From Canna indica (taxonomy: Eukaryota > Streptophyta > Magnoliopsida > Zingiberales > Cannaceae), in contig CP136898.1 of assembly GCA_034359265.1 (NCBI GenBank), forward strand, positions 1,180,501 to 1,244,500: 64,000 nucleotides of DNA. The letters run 5' to 3'. Shown here piece by piece: positions 11,473-21,699 of this stretch. Below the pieces are notes generated by a model, which was given only the letters and a program-made list of their open reading frames with translations, did not search any database and was not told the DNA's origin. The translations under genes and the position numbers were made by a program. Within the stretch, counting starts at the first letter, position 1. The number at the start of each line of letters is the position of its first letter.

Positions 11473-14347
11473 TGTAAGACTCGGAATTTTTCCTAATATA
11501 AAAATCTATGTTAGTTGGGTCGAGCCGCGAAATCACCTCGAGTAGAAGGTATAACTCGACCTATGAAAGTATGAAGTTTAATTGGTTAAATGGTCATTTC
11601 CTTTTATGCATTAGATGTCCTATTAGTGTCGAGTTCAACTCGTGTATGCGGATAGAATCGGAGTCCGAATTGGACTCAGGCTTAGCCGAGTGAGAACTAA
11701 GTTATGTTAGAGGGCATAGAGGTCATTTGTAGATGAGGGAATAAAACCCATCATCTACTGCCGTGCGGCTCATCTTGGAGCCGCACGCAGCCCAAGCAAG
11801 AGAAGGAGGAGGGGAGATCTTGGGTCGGCACCGGAAATCGTGTCGTCGTCGGAAGGATCGAGATCGCCAATGTCCATCTCTTCTTCTTCCTTAATCAAGG
11901 TGAGTGGTTGTTTTCCGTTGATTGCGGGAGGCGGGTAGCCGAACCCCTAGGACTACTAGGTGATGATTTTCTCGCGAGTTTTCATCGATTCATGGTACCT
12001 TGACCTTCTTACCACTGTTTTAGTTGTTATTACGTCGGATCTTAGCAGTTTGTTTTTCGGATTCTTGATGTTTAAGGGGCTGCCGAGACAAGGGAAAGGG
12101 AAAAGGAAAATGTCATGCTGAACTTTTCCCCAATTTTCTCAACGGATGTAAACCCCCTTTTGAACGATCTTAAATCCATATCAAGTGAATTTATAAATTA
12201 CTTACTAAAAGTAATGATTGAAACTCCTCCTCTAAAGCCTAGAAGGCTCAGCCAAGCAAAGGGAAAACTGCATGTCCATGGTTCGACCGAGCAAGGGGTG
12301 TGCAGCTTGATCAATGTATTGATTAGGATAGATTGGAAACATGATATTAGGGTTAGGGGTTAGTCCTTCCCCCTTGTTCCTATCCTTGAAGGCTCGACCG
12401 AGCAAGGATGGGGGAAAAGGTGACCTCTAGAAACTAAACTTCATGTTTAGGAATACTCAAAATAATAGGAAATGAAGGTTGCCTAGATTGACAAGTAGAA
12501 TTAAGAAGAGAATTAGGAAAGTCATCAATTAAGGAAAATTATCACCCTAGTGCAAATATATACACATACACTTAGCGACAATAGAAGGTAACAATTACTT
12601 CCAAGACTTTTTCCTTATCAATTACTAATATTAGTAATGAATTACGATGATAGATTTAATGTTACCTTGCTGGAATTTTATGATTAAATGCAGAATTTAA
12701 TTATTTACTTGTTGCAATCAAGGGTTGTGACACGTATATATTTGAACATTCTACACTTATGATATGTAGCTCACACTAGCAAAATTAGCAATTGACGCTA
12801 GATGACTAGTAGGAAACTCTAAAGTACGTGTTACTTATGGAAACTCGAATGTAGATGAGCTAGGTTACACACTCAAGGAACAACCAGTGTGTAGTACTGT
12901 GAGGATGGTAAGGCCCGAAATAACGGGCTGAACACGAGTGGACGTCCGGGATTTTATATAAGAAAACTCTAGACACTTTGCTTGTGTGATGGGATTGTGA
13001 TGGTCTACCGAGAAGCATGGATAGTCGAAATGACTAATGCTTGACTCAGCCAGTGATTTGGGTCTTGAGGATGCACCAGCAGGCCCGCTAGGTGTCAGAC
13101 CCAAGTTGGATGGGACTAGTTATCCCTAACCTGGTAGGTGTCCGGAGACTAGCAGACCATCCTAGTCGACGACCCAGAGATTGCCTTAATTTACTTATGT
13201 GTTATGTGGGCCGAACGGCCAGTATGTTACTATCTTTGTGTGGTAGGGCTGGATATAGCCGAACCACTAGATCATGAGTAAGCCCTAAGGGCCGGGTGCC
13301 ATGTAGCTTAGTTAGACTGTTATGGTTGGTTACATGAATGTATGGTCTATACATAACGACCCTTGAGGTCGGTTGTCATATCATAAAATTGGAAACAAGA
13401 TATTAGGGTTTGGGTTTAGTCTTTCCCCCTTGTTTCTATCCTTGAAGGCTTGGTTGAGCAAGGATGGTGGAAAAGGTGACCTCTAGAAACTAAACTTCAT
13501 GTTTAGGAATACTCAAAACAATAGGAAATGAAGGTTGCCTAGATTGGCCAGTAGAATTAAGAAGAGAATTAGGAAAGTCATCGATTAAGGAAAACTACCA
13601 CCCTAGTGCAAATATATAAACATACACTTAGCGACAATAGAAGGTAGCAATTACTTCCAAGACTTTTTCATTATCTATTACTAATATTAGTAATGAATTA
13701 CGATGATAGATTTAATGTTACCTTGCTGGAATTTTATGATTAAATGCAGAATTTAATTATTTACTTGTTGCAATCAAGGGTTGTGACACGTATATATTTG
13801 AACATTCTACACTTATGATATGTAGCTCACACTAGCAAAATTAGCAATTGACGCTAGATGACTAGTAGGAAACTCTAAAGTACGTGTTACTTATGGAAAC
13901 TCGAATGTAGATGAGCTAGGTTACACACTCAAGGAACAACTAGTGTGTAGTACTGTGAGGATGGTAAGGCCCGAAATAACGGGCTGAACACGAGTGGACG
14001 TCCGGGATTTTATATAAGAAAACTCTAGACACTTTGCTTGTGTGATGGGATTGTGATGGTCTACCGAGAAGCATGGATAGTCGAAATGACTAATGCTTGA
14101 CTCGGCCAGTGATTTGGGTCTTGAGGATGCACCAGCAGACCCTCTAGGTGTCAAACCCTAGTTGGATGGGACTAGCTATCCCTAACCTGGTAGGTGTCCG
14201 GAGACTAGTAGACCATCCTAGTCGACGGCCCGGAGATTGCCTTAATTTACTTGTGTTATGTGGGCCGAACGACCAGTATATTACTATCTTTGTGTGATAG
14301 GGCTGGATATAGCCGAATCACTAGCTCATGAGCAGGCCCTAAGGGCC
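11473..14347 (+). repeat. 3' LTR with internal tandem duplication and 3' truncation
   Basis: The block starts like the 5' LTR and aligns to it until about 13385. At 13389 it jumps back to sequence equivalent to 12333 and repeats it to 14347, a second copy of a ~1,055-bp unit. Both copies share a ~50-bp deletion relative to the 5' LTR, located after CTTGTTGCAATCA (the equivalent 5' LTR positions are about 5374-5424). The deletion therefore predates the duplication. The last ~600 bp of the LTR (5' LTR 5985-6588) are absent after the second copy. Confidence 0.85.
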
Positions 14348-14480
14348 ATATGTAGTATAATATACATACTAATCTCATATAATAAATCGATAGAGAAAAT
14401 TACCAACGACATCTCCACAGATAAAATATTAACTTTCATACCCGTCACAAATAGGAAAATATCTGCGGTACTTGCTTAAA
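14348..14480. other. Short AT-rich spacer
   Basis: The stretch links the truncated LTR to the TRIM-like element. I see no gene or repeat structure in it. Confidence 0.5.
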
Positions 14481-14813
14481 TGTTAAAGTCCCAAATTAGT
14501 TAAAAAATATGGCCAATGTAGACTTTAAATAGTTTGGACAATCCTCTCCTCATGAGCTAGCTTTTGGGATGAGTTAGGCGTACTAATTTCTTAACATTGT
14601 ATCAAAGCTAAACATGTGATTAATATTGTGTTACCCGCAGATGTCCAGTCATGCAAAACTCCATGCTCCAGATGTCCACTCCTGGGCGTGAGGAAAGTGT
14701 GTTAAAATCTCACATTGATTAAAATATGGCCAATATAATTTTTAAATGATTTGGACAATCATCTCCCCTTGAACTAGCTTTTGGGATGAGTTAAGCATAC
14801 TAATTTTTTAACA
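14481..14813 (+). mobile_element. TRIM-like miniature LTR element
   Basis: Two similar terminal blocks, 14481-14596 (116 bp) and 14700-14813 (114 bp), both begin TGTTAAA and end TTAACA, giving TGTTA...TAACA inverted ends. Both contain ATGGCCAAT, TTTGGACAATC and CTAGCTTTTGGGATGAGTTA. The first is followed by TTGTATCAAAGC, a decayed initiator-tRNA-Met primer site. The ~100-bp interior ends GGGCGTGAGGAAAG, in the polypurine-tract position. No coding capacity exists. The sequence after the second terminal block again resembles a primer site, which suggests the copy came from a tandem LTR-interior chain. No clear target duplication is visible. Confidence 0.8.
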
Positions 14814-14929
14814 TAGTATCATTATCATCCCTCGTCATTGAGAACAACAATGTTGATGTTGCAAAACTCTTCTATCTAAACACGGATAGCCTCTAGCACA
14901 TCAGGACCGAAAAGAACCGGATTACCCCA

Positions 14930-14938
14930 TATTAATAA
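14930..14938. repeat. Left 9-bp target-site duplication of the Pack-MULE
   Basis: TATTAATAA at the left boundary is identical to 16006-16014. Confidence 0.85.
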
Positions 14939-16005
14939 GGGTTAATAGACGAATCTAGCCCAAACTATAGCACATTTCATAAATTTAGCACAAAATTTTA
15001 TTTGTATCAATTATATCTCAAACTATCGAATTGATATCAATTATAGCCCGATGTTAAATGCCCGTCAATGCCACCATTAGGTGCTAACTCAGCATATTAA
15101 ATAATATTATTTTATTAAGTCATCCTTTACTTCATGCCACAAGAAAAAGACTTCGATGCCCTGGGCGGCGGCGGCGAGACAAAGGAGCCGTGCCAGAGCC
15201 TAGTCGAAGCGCCGCCGGCCAACGACCTAGACCTCCCGCCGGAGTCCATCTTGGTTCGTGTCGGCAGCGGTGGCGACCTCTTTTGGTCCGATGTGGTATA
15301 CGAGCGCAATGACTCGACCAAGAGAAACATGAATCCGAAGGCTCAAGCGCAGCAGCAGCACGCCAAGCCCCGATCCAACTCGTAGCGCTTCTTCGGCAGC
15401 CTCCAGCCCAAGACCCCCATCATCGGCATCCCAGCAAAGATCCAGCACCACTCCGGCTACCTCGGCCGCAGCGGTCGTCGCCCCACCAACTCCCGCATCT
15501 TCCCCAAGAAGCCCTCCCGCCCCGATGGAGGAGGGCGCAAGTCCGCGGTACCGTATGAAGAACCGAGGTCACCAAAGGTGTCCTGCATCGGGAAGGTCCT
15601 GTCGGAGAGGGAGTGTGGCCGATGCCGGAGCCGGAGGCAGTCTCGCCCATTGCCGGATGTGGGGAAAGAGGAGAGGCTGGAATCGGCAGGGTGCTGGTCT
15701 AGCCTGTCGACGGTGTTCTGGCGGGAACCGCTTGGTCGGGAGCACCTCAACGGAGACGAGCACGAGCGTGGCGCCGACGAAGAAGGAGGTAGAGAGGAGG
15801 GCGATGGCAGGGCGACGAGATTAATAAACTAATATTATTTAATATCCTAAGTCAGATATCACATCAGCATCTAACAGTGGCGCATATGATATCAGATTAT
15901 AATTAATATTAATTTGATAATTTAAAATATAATTAATAAAAATAAAAATTTTAAACTAGATTTATAAAAAGTGCTATAATTTGAATTAAATTCGTCTATT
16001 AATCC
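14939..16005. mobile_element. Pack-MULE (Mutator-like, non-autonomous)
   Basis: A 1,067-bp element is flanked by a perfect 9-bp direct repeat TATTAATAA, the length typical of Mutator-like elements. Its long terminal inverted repeats (about 14939-15119 and 15821-16005) begin GGGTTAATAGACG and end CGTCTATTAATCC. They match along their length, with few indels, in segments such as ACTATAGCAC and ATTAAATAATATTA. The interior (15131-15825) is strikingly GC-rich and carries a gene-like frame, while the arms are AT-rich. No transposase is present. The right end lies about 40 bp from the telo-box of the RPS12 promoter. Confidence 0.9.
15134..15832 (+). pseudogene. Captured gene fragment inside the Pack-MULE
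   Basis: A single reading frame runs from ATG 15134 to TAA 15830-15832 with one visible early stop (TAG 15383-15385). Beyond the stop the frame continues with RFFGSLQPKTPIIGIPAK and then EEPRSPKVSCIGKVLSERE. The EPxSPKVSC(I/M)G block is a motif I associate with a family of small plant proteins of the At1g76070 / syringolide-induced 14-1-1 type, but I am not certain of that assignment. The GC content is far above the flanking DNA, as expected for a transduplicated exon. The stop makes a full-length product unlikely. Confidence 0.7.
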
Positions 16006-16014
16006 TATTAATAA
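16006..16014. repeat. Right 9-bp target-site duplication of the Pack-MULE
   Basis: TATTAATAA, identical to 14930-14938. Confidence 0.85.
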
Positions 16015-16052
16015 TATCAATAAAAATAATTTATTTTAAATCCTAAAACATT

Positions 16053-16063
16053 AACCCTAAACC
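16053..16063 (+). promoter_or_regulatory. Telo-box of RPS12
   Basis: AACCCTAAACC contains the CCCTAAA telo-box core common in promoters of plant ribosomal protein genes. It lies just upstream of a pyrimidine-rich stretch (16074-16112) where transcription probably starts. Confidence 0.6.
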
Positions 16064-16185
16064 TGCATCTGTCACCCCCTTCCCTCTCTCCCATCTCTCT
16101 ATTCTTACGCCGACCATCAACATCTCTCTGATCTCTCTCAACTCTCGCTCCCGACGCTGCACTCTCTCCGATCTCTCAGACTCAG

Positions 16186-16585
16186 GTATGGATCCGGCCT
16201 CCTTCCTCCTGTTCTCCGACTTCAGCTCTAGTTTCTCTCCTCCTTCCTCCTATTCTTCTTCAGATCCACACATTCCTTCTTCTCTTCAAGACCCTCCTCC
16301 TTGGCTTCCGTTCAAACCATCTTCTTATTATTTTATTTTCGTTAAATGCTAAACTAATACCAAATTAAATGAACACTCCAGTTGATTCTGCTATAAAGTT
16401 TTATTTTTCATTATAGCATACCAAGCACATAACCTATTAGATCATTGTTTTCATCTCTCAATCTCAATCAATGACCCAATTTCATTTTATTGGGTTCTAC
16501 CGAGCCCCTTAACTCTCATTCTTGCTTTCTACATTATTATATCGATTTGTCTCTAAAGTTTTCTTCTCTTGTAATTTTTCTTCAG
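16186..16585 (+). other. 5' UTR intron of RPS12
   Basis: The donor is CTCAG|GTATGG and the acceptor TTTCTTCAG|ATCC, separated by a T-rich stretch. The following exon carries the start codon at 16607. It is inferred from splice consensus only. Confidence 0.6.
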
Positions 16586-16606
16586 ATCCAGGTTGATCAA
16601 GCGGAG

Positions 16607-18688
16607 ATGGCGTACGTATTCTGTAACTCTATATATATAGAGTTAAAAAGAGTTTTTCTTTTTTGTTAATTTATTTTGTGAATGATTATTTCCTAGAAGG
16701 CTATGTTTTTGCTCAAAGTTTGGGACTTGTTTGGATTAGACGAACGCAGGTTGCCTCCACCAATTATATTAGTAAATGTGTTAACTAATTCAGCATACTC
16801 AGTTTCACTGAGGCTAAAAAGAATCTGAGAAAAAAATGGATGGTCGGTTTAAGTGAAAATGAAGGAATAAAATAAAATGTAAATTGTGTTGCGGCTTATC
16901 TCTTGATTGCATTACTTGATAATCATTTGTATTGTTTCTACTTTCTAATTGCTGCCTGGTTCTTATTTGTTTTTTCCCTTGCTATTTTTGAGGATTATAT
17001 AATAGTTTCTTGTACCTTAAGTTGATTGTTGATCATCTAATATTGAGTCATTAAACCCTCAGAAATCTGTTACCAGATCCAGGTCAACTGTTTATTAAAA
17101 TAAACTATGGATGTTCCCTTGACTAAATAAGTGTTCCGACTAAATAGAGATCAATCAATTGAAATACTATCTCTTGAATGGCTGTTGTTAAATTTTCTAA
17201 TATTTAATTAGCTTTTTAGATTTCTAGTCTAAGATATATTAGTTGTATTTTAGAGGGTTCCTGGTTCAGCTTACACCATGCTTCTTTAGCGAGTGCTTTA
17301 GATTCATGAGTAAATGCATGCCTAATGTGGTATATACATCCCATTTATGCTCCAATAAAATACTAGAGGGGTCACATACATATGCAGAATGGTGTCATAT
17401 GTATTTTAGCCAATGAGATCCATACTGCAGAATATGAATGGAACTTTACTCAGACGCTCTAATATGTGATCATGTTTTCATCACAACAATAGTAACTATA
17501 TGTGAATGCATGTCATCCAAACACCCCACAAATACTAGTCTGGACATGGCAAGGCATAGTTTGGTAGCTTGGGTAAGCACTCCAGCGAGTTATTGGCTTG
17601 TAGTTGGTTTTCTATTCCAAATAACTTGTTATTCCTTTACTTTATTGTTTGCCAAATCTAAGATAAGTTGTTGAAGCTTAAAACATTCTCTTTCTGATTT
17701 TATTTTGTGGCCAATGATAAAATTCCTGAGTCTTCAAACTGTTGCAATGTGTGGTGATGATGAATTTCCCATCATTATGAGGTTCTCACCTAGTTTGTTT
17801 AGTTTAACCACTTCATATTTTGTAGTCTATTATTTTAATTTGATTTGCTTTGACATGAAACTATTTGTATTAGCAGTTTGCATACACTTCACATGTTGCT
17901 TTTCCCCCTTTTACTATGTAGAAACTCTGCTTATGATTTTCAGGGAAGAGGCTGAAGTTTCTGCTCCAGCTCTTGGAGAACCCATGGACTTGATGACAGC
18001 TCTCCAACTTGTGTTGAAGAAATCATCTGCTCATGATGGACTTGTGCGTGGGCTCCATGAAGCTGCCAAGGCAATTGAGAAACACGCAGCACAGCTTTGC
18101 ATTCTAGCTGAGGATTGCAACCAGGCAGACTATACCAAGCTAGTCAAAGCACTTTGTGCTGATCATAATTGTCATCTGGTAACAGTGCCAAGTGCTAAAA
18201 CCCTTGGAGAGTGGGCAGGGGTTAGTATCTCATTAGTGTTCATCATTCCATTTCTAATAATTTTCTTAGATTGTTATTCATTACTGATTTATGCATCATA
18301 CATTGACATCTCACGTGCTAATTCCATTAGTGTTGCATCTCACGTTTCTTATATTGGTTAGCAATCCATTTACGTCTAGTTAACAGTTTATTGTTTTATT
18401 TTCTGATGTATACTGCTCTTTTGCCATGATATTTCTGATGGGTTTTTTTCTAATTGACATGGAATGCAGCTGTGCAAGATAGACTCCGAGGGAAAAGCTA
18501 GAAAAGTTGTTGGCTGCTCATGCGTTGTTGTCAAGGTATTATATTTAATGAAAAAGACTGTCTATTGTGCTTGTTATTTGTTGTACTTCTGTGTTAATGA
18601 TGGTACATTGTGCAATCCTTCTCTACAGGATTATGGTGAAGAATCAGTGGGGCTTCATATAGTTCAAGAACATGTCAAGTCCAATTAA
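16607..18688 (+). CDS. RPS12: 40S ribosomal protein S12 (eS12)
   Basis: This is the eS12 component of the small ribosomal subunit, acting in cytosolic translation. Coding exons are 16607-16611 (ATGGC), 17944-18220, 18470-18535 and 18629-18688. They total 408 nt and 135 residues, with correct phases and GT-AG borders. The split GC/G codon across the first intron gives MAEEAEV. Recognisable segments are PMDLMTALQLVLKKSSAHDG, AAQLCILAEDC, CADHNCHLVTVPSAKTLGEW and GLHIVQEHVKSN at the end, all typical of eS12. The length is slightly below the ~144 residues usual in plants because the N-terminal tail is short. An additional 5' UTR intron (16186-16585, GTATGG...TTCAG) follows a pyrimidine-rich leader exon at about 16080-16185. 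The first coding exon holds only five nucleotides. The Pack-MULE ends just upstream of the promoter. The gene is convergent with TCTP copy 1. Confidence 0.95.
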
Positions 18689-18730
18689 GTTATGCATTGA
18701 TTAGAATGCGTTGTAATAGTTTTTTTTTCT

Positions 18731-18810
18731 TAATGAATTTAAGAGTGTTTTTGTCTATTTAGTTTCGAACTAATGAATTTAAGAGAGTTTTTGTCTATTT
18801 AGTTTAGAAC
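18731..18810 (+). repeat. 40-bp tandem duplication in the RPS12 3' region
   Basis: 18731-18770 and 18771-18810 are near-identical (TAATGAATTTAAGAG...TTTAG then TTCGAAC or TTAGAAC). The pair starts 43 bp after the stop codon. Confidence 0.8.
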
Positions 18811-19862
18811 TTATGCTACTCATAACTTTTGAACTTGTGCTACGGAAGCCACTTAATCTATTTCGGGCAGGAAATCCATTTTGTTTTTGGTTGAAAACCA
18901 GTATTTTGAGCTTATATTTCTTCTCTATAGATATGCATGTCTTTTTATCCTTTGTACTGCAGTGCTTATTTCTATCTTCAGACCAAATATTTTGTGTTGT
19001 TTATCTCGAGTGATTGTGTTGTTATTTTATAGTTTCTATTATCATTTATTTCTTTTTTTAAACTGAAAAGGCAATATTTTTTATCTAAGCATTCTTCTTT
19101 ATAGCATATCATGATGCCAATCAAACTTATTCAACACTTGGTATAGTCTAAAGTGAAGAAATTAACATTTTATATAAAATACAACTATGATATCTTGGAA
19201 ACCCAGATGTAGCACGTTTCATTCACATTTGGCAGACGAAGCCATCTTAAATTTTGAAATTTTTATATATTTCGAATCAAAAAGAAACTCTGACAAGGAA
19301 TCAACCAGCGGCTAGATAAATAAGAATCAAAAGAAATGCTTCAACTTGTTTTAATGCAAAAAGATTTTTAAAAAAAGTGTTCGAGTTAAGAGATTTTTTT
19401 ACTTTTATTATCAACAATATTTTTTATATAAAAATGTTAAATATTTTGTTATATAAGAAGATTGCTCTTGTTAGAACAAGATGCATATACTAATATGAAA
19501 TAATAACAAACATAATGAATCAGATAAATCTTTAGTACGTTGGTGTGTCGCAGTCGATCTCATACAAAACAATAATATAATTTTTTAATAAAAAGTGTTA
19601 GGATAGAATGAGAACCAATGAGTTGCGCAGTAATTAAAATACTGTTTAAATCATTTCCCATTGTAGTCATCAGTGGCCAAGACACAGCATCTCATAAGAA
19701 AGCCAAGTGAACAATTTCCCAAAGAGTTCCAAAAAACCAAATCAAATACTCAAGCAAATTTAAGACAACACTTCACCCCATGAAAAAAAAACTACATAGT
19801 ACTTAAATGTTCTCCGAAGCACAAAAATAAATAACACATCCAGCGTAAATGGGGCAACATCT
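18811..19862. other. AT-rich spacer between RPS12 and TCTP copy 1
   Basis: The spacer holds the 3' flanks of two convergent genes. I see no gene or repeat structure in it. Confidence 0.5.
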
Positions 19863-21585
19863 TTAGCACTTGATCTCCTTTAATGCAAAGGGAAAATATA
19901 AAAAGGTTGGGTCTGTGGCGCCATCCTTGTAGTATGCAAACACCATGCTTCCATCATCATGCATGCTTTCACCCACAAAACTGGGAAGGATATAAATGGT
20001 CGATGAAAGATATTAAATTGTGTGCTAATAGTTAATAGACTAAAGATCTGTCCTTGAAAAGAGACATCACAAGATAAAAACACTACAAGTCCAAAATAAA
20101 TAGACAAATTGGCATTCTAGAGAATAAATTAAATCTCCAGCCTATTTTATTTTTAGGGGATCTAACAAACGAACAAAATAGAACGAGATAAGATAAATAG
20201 ATTGACAAATATAAAACTTACAATTGTAGGTCGCTAATCTTTGAAAGTAGAAACTTGGTAGCTCCCTCAATGTGTTTCTTGAATAAAGCTTGTTTCTCAT
20301 CCTCAAGTTTAGGAGTCAATAATTTGATATAGCGTTTCATGTAGGTTACAAATTGCTTCTTATCAAAAGGAGGTTGTTCCTGTCGATAAGATACTCGTTA
20401 ATACATGTTATAATATATATTTTAACTCTGACAATATTATTAATTGAGACAACAGCAACACCAACCTGAAGCCTGAATGTATCGACTATATCAACCACCT
20501 TAACAGCTGTATCATCGACTCCTTCATCCTCCTCGCCACCTTCTGCAGAGGGGTTTGCACCAATGTCTACGTCACAAGATCCTTTTACCACCCACTATCA
20601 TTTGGAATAGAAAATATCAAACTTGAGCATTGCAAAACAGTATACCATCTTAAAATTAAGATAAACCTACAACAATAAAAAGTTATAAAGTATGAAGGTA
20701 GCAAGTGAATGATTGTACTATTTGCGTAGAGGTTAGCACAAAAATGCTGGTGTAACAAGGAAATATTATATATACAAACCTTTCCTTCAACTTCCCACAG
20801 CATCCCATTTTCAATTTCCTTGTAAATGAATGAGTCGGACAAGAGCTCATCACCTGGAAGAAGACATTTTTCAGTACGGTACGATAGAATCTATCATTAA
20901 AGGAGTAATTGAAAAACTATTTATAAGGTTAATAAGGCACATAAAAGATAGATACAGTGGATCAGTACGTCTACATATAAAATAATGAACGCAAAAAAAT
21001 AGCTCGATCAGTATATTTACTACTACATAATGAACGCAGACGCATTGTAACAAAACTCGGCATACTCTGTCAACCTCACCAAAATCCACTCAAATAAGAA
21101 ATAACTCGGTAAATAAATAACTGTCGATAAATCATGATCACGATTACCAAACACGGTAGAATTAACTCAGGCAATCAATTTTCTGCAGGGCTGAAGTACA
21201 ATAATTATCTATGAGAATCCCAAAAACTAGCTCTGGAGTGATTCACCGAAGTGATTCGATAGACTCCAGATACAGATGCTGAAAACACTTCCCCTGCCTT
21301 ACACCTTTATAAAAAACATAATTCACCGAAGTGATTCGATAGATGATGTGGGAATAGAGCATAATCAACAAACAAAATAAGAAAAAATAAGAAAAACAGC
21401 TTTAACCATGGCAGTAAAATAACCAATATCAAAGGATTCCATCGGATCTACAGATTTTTATCACCTAAAACTAAGATACTACACAACTATGAACATCACT
21501 TCATGCGCATCCATGATGAAAGGGAAAATAAAGAGATCAGACAGATCTGTCAATTACCTGTGAGAAGATCCTGGTAGACCAACAT
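19863..21585 (-). CDS. TCTP: Translationally controlled tumour protein homologue, copy 1
   Basis: TCTP is a conserved cytosolic protein with a Mss4-like beta-tent fold, linked in plants to TOR-related growth control and cell proliferation. Exons on the minus strand are 21558-21585, 20780-20853, 20466-20594, 20222-20379 and 19863-19980. They total 507 nt, 168 residues, with all introns GT-AG. It starts [18 protein letters not shown] and ends ALKEIKC. Both family signatures are visible: [11 protein letters not shown] (about residues 45-55) and [20 protein letters not shown] near the C-terminus. A TATA box lies 100 bp upstream of the ATG and a telo-box 29 bp upstream. It differs from copy 2 at only a few sites, for example SFIYKE versus SFPYKE, KGSCDV versus KGSVDV and YFPFALKE versus YFAYGLKE. 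Confidence 0.95.
21232..21342. repeat. Duplicated 22-mer with hairpin in TCTP copy 1 intron 1
   Basis: ATTCACCGAAGTGATTCGATAG occurs identically at 21241-21262 and 21321-21342. The first copy is bracketed by the inverted pair TCTGGAGT (21232-21239) and ACTCCAGA (21263-21270). Confidence 0.7.
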
Positions 21586-21613
21586 GGTTCCTTCCTTCCT
21601 TCCGCAAAAGATG

Positions 21614-21622
21614 AAACCCTAA
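21614..21622 (-). promoter_or_regulatory. Telo-box in the TCTP copy 1 leader
   Basis: AAACCCTAA on the plus strand lies 29 bp upstream of the ATG, probably in the 5' UTR. Confidence 0.5.
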
Positions 21623-21684
21623 CTCAGGGAAGTCGAAGGAGGCGGCGCGGCGAGAGAGGGGGCGAGAGGCTTTCCGAGTAAAGC

Positions 21685-21692
21685 TATTTATA
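21685..21692 (-). promoter_or_regulatory. TATA box of TCTP copy 1
   Basis: TATAAATA on the minus strand lies about 100 bp upstream of the ATG, with a purine/pyrimidine-rich leader between. Copy 2 has the same spacing. Confidence 0.6.
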
Positions 21693-21699
21693 TGCGAGA

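Larger units (their letters stand above)
4111..14347 (+). mobile_element. Ty3/gypsy chromovirus (Tekay/Del type), degenerate
   Basis: This is a nearly full-length LTR retrotransposon. Its order is 5' LTR (4111-6588), primer binding site (6593), gag, protease, reverse transcriptase, RNase H, integrase with a C-terminal chromodomain, polypurine tract (11460-11471), and 3' LTR starting at 11473. The gag-pol order, the chromodomain and the long LTRs (~2.5 kb) point to the Tekay/Del clade of chromoviruses. It is dead: every domain carries stops or frameshifts, and the 3' LTR lacks about its last 600 bp. Because the right end is missing, no target-site duplication can be read. Its insertion point lies inside or at the edge of the AT-rich repeat to the left. 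Confidence 0.9.

Noticed and set aside
15227..15763. Several minus-strand frames in the Pack-MULE
   Set aside because: Shadows of the GC-rich captured fragment. Only the plus frame shows the EPRSPKVSC block and runs through the insert.
17438..17674. 78-codon frame within RPS12 intron
   Set aside because: Lies inside the intron between the first and second coding exons, with no motif and ordinary AT-rich composition.
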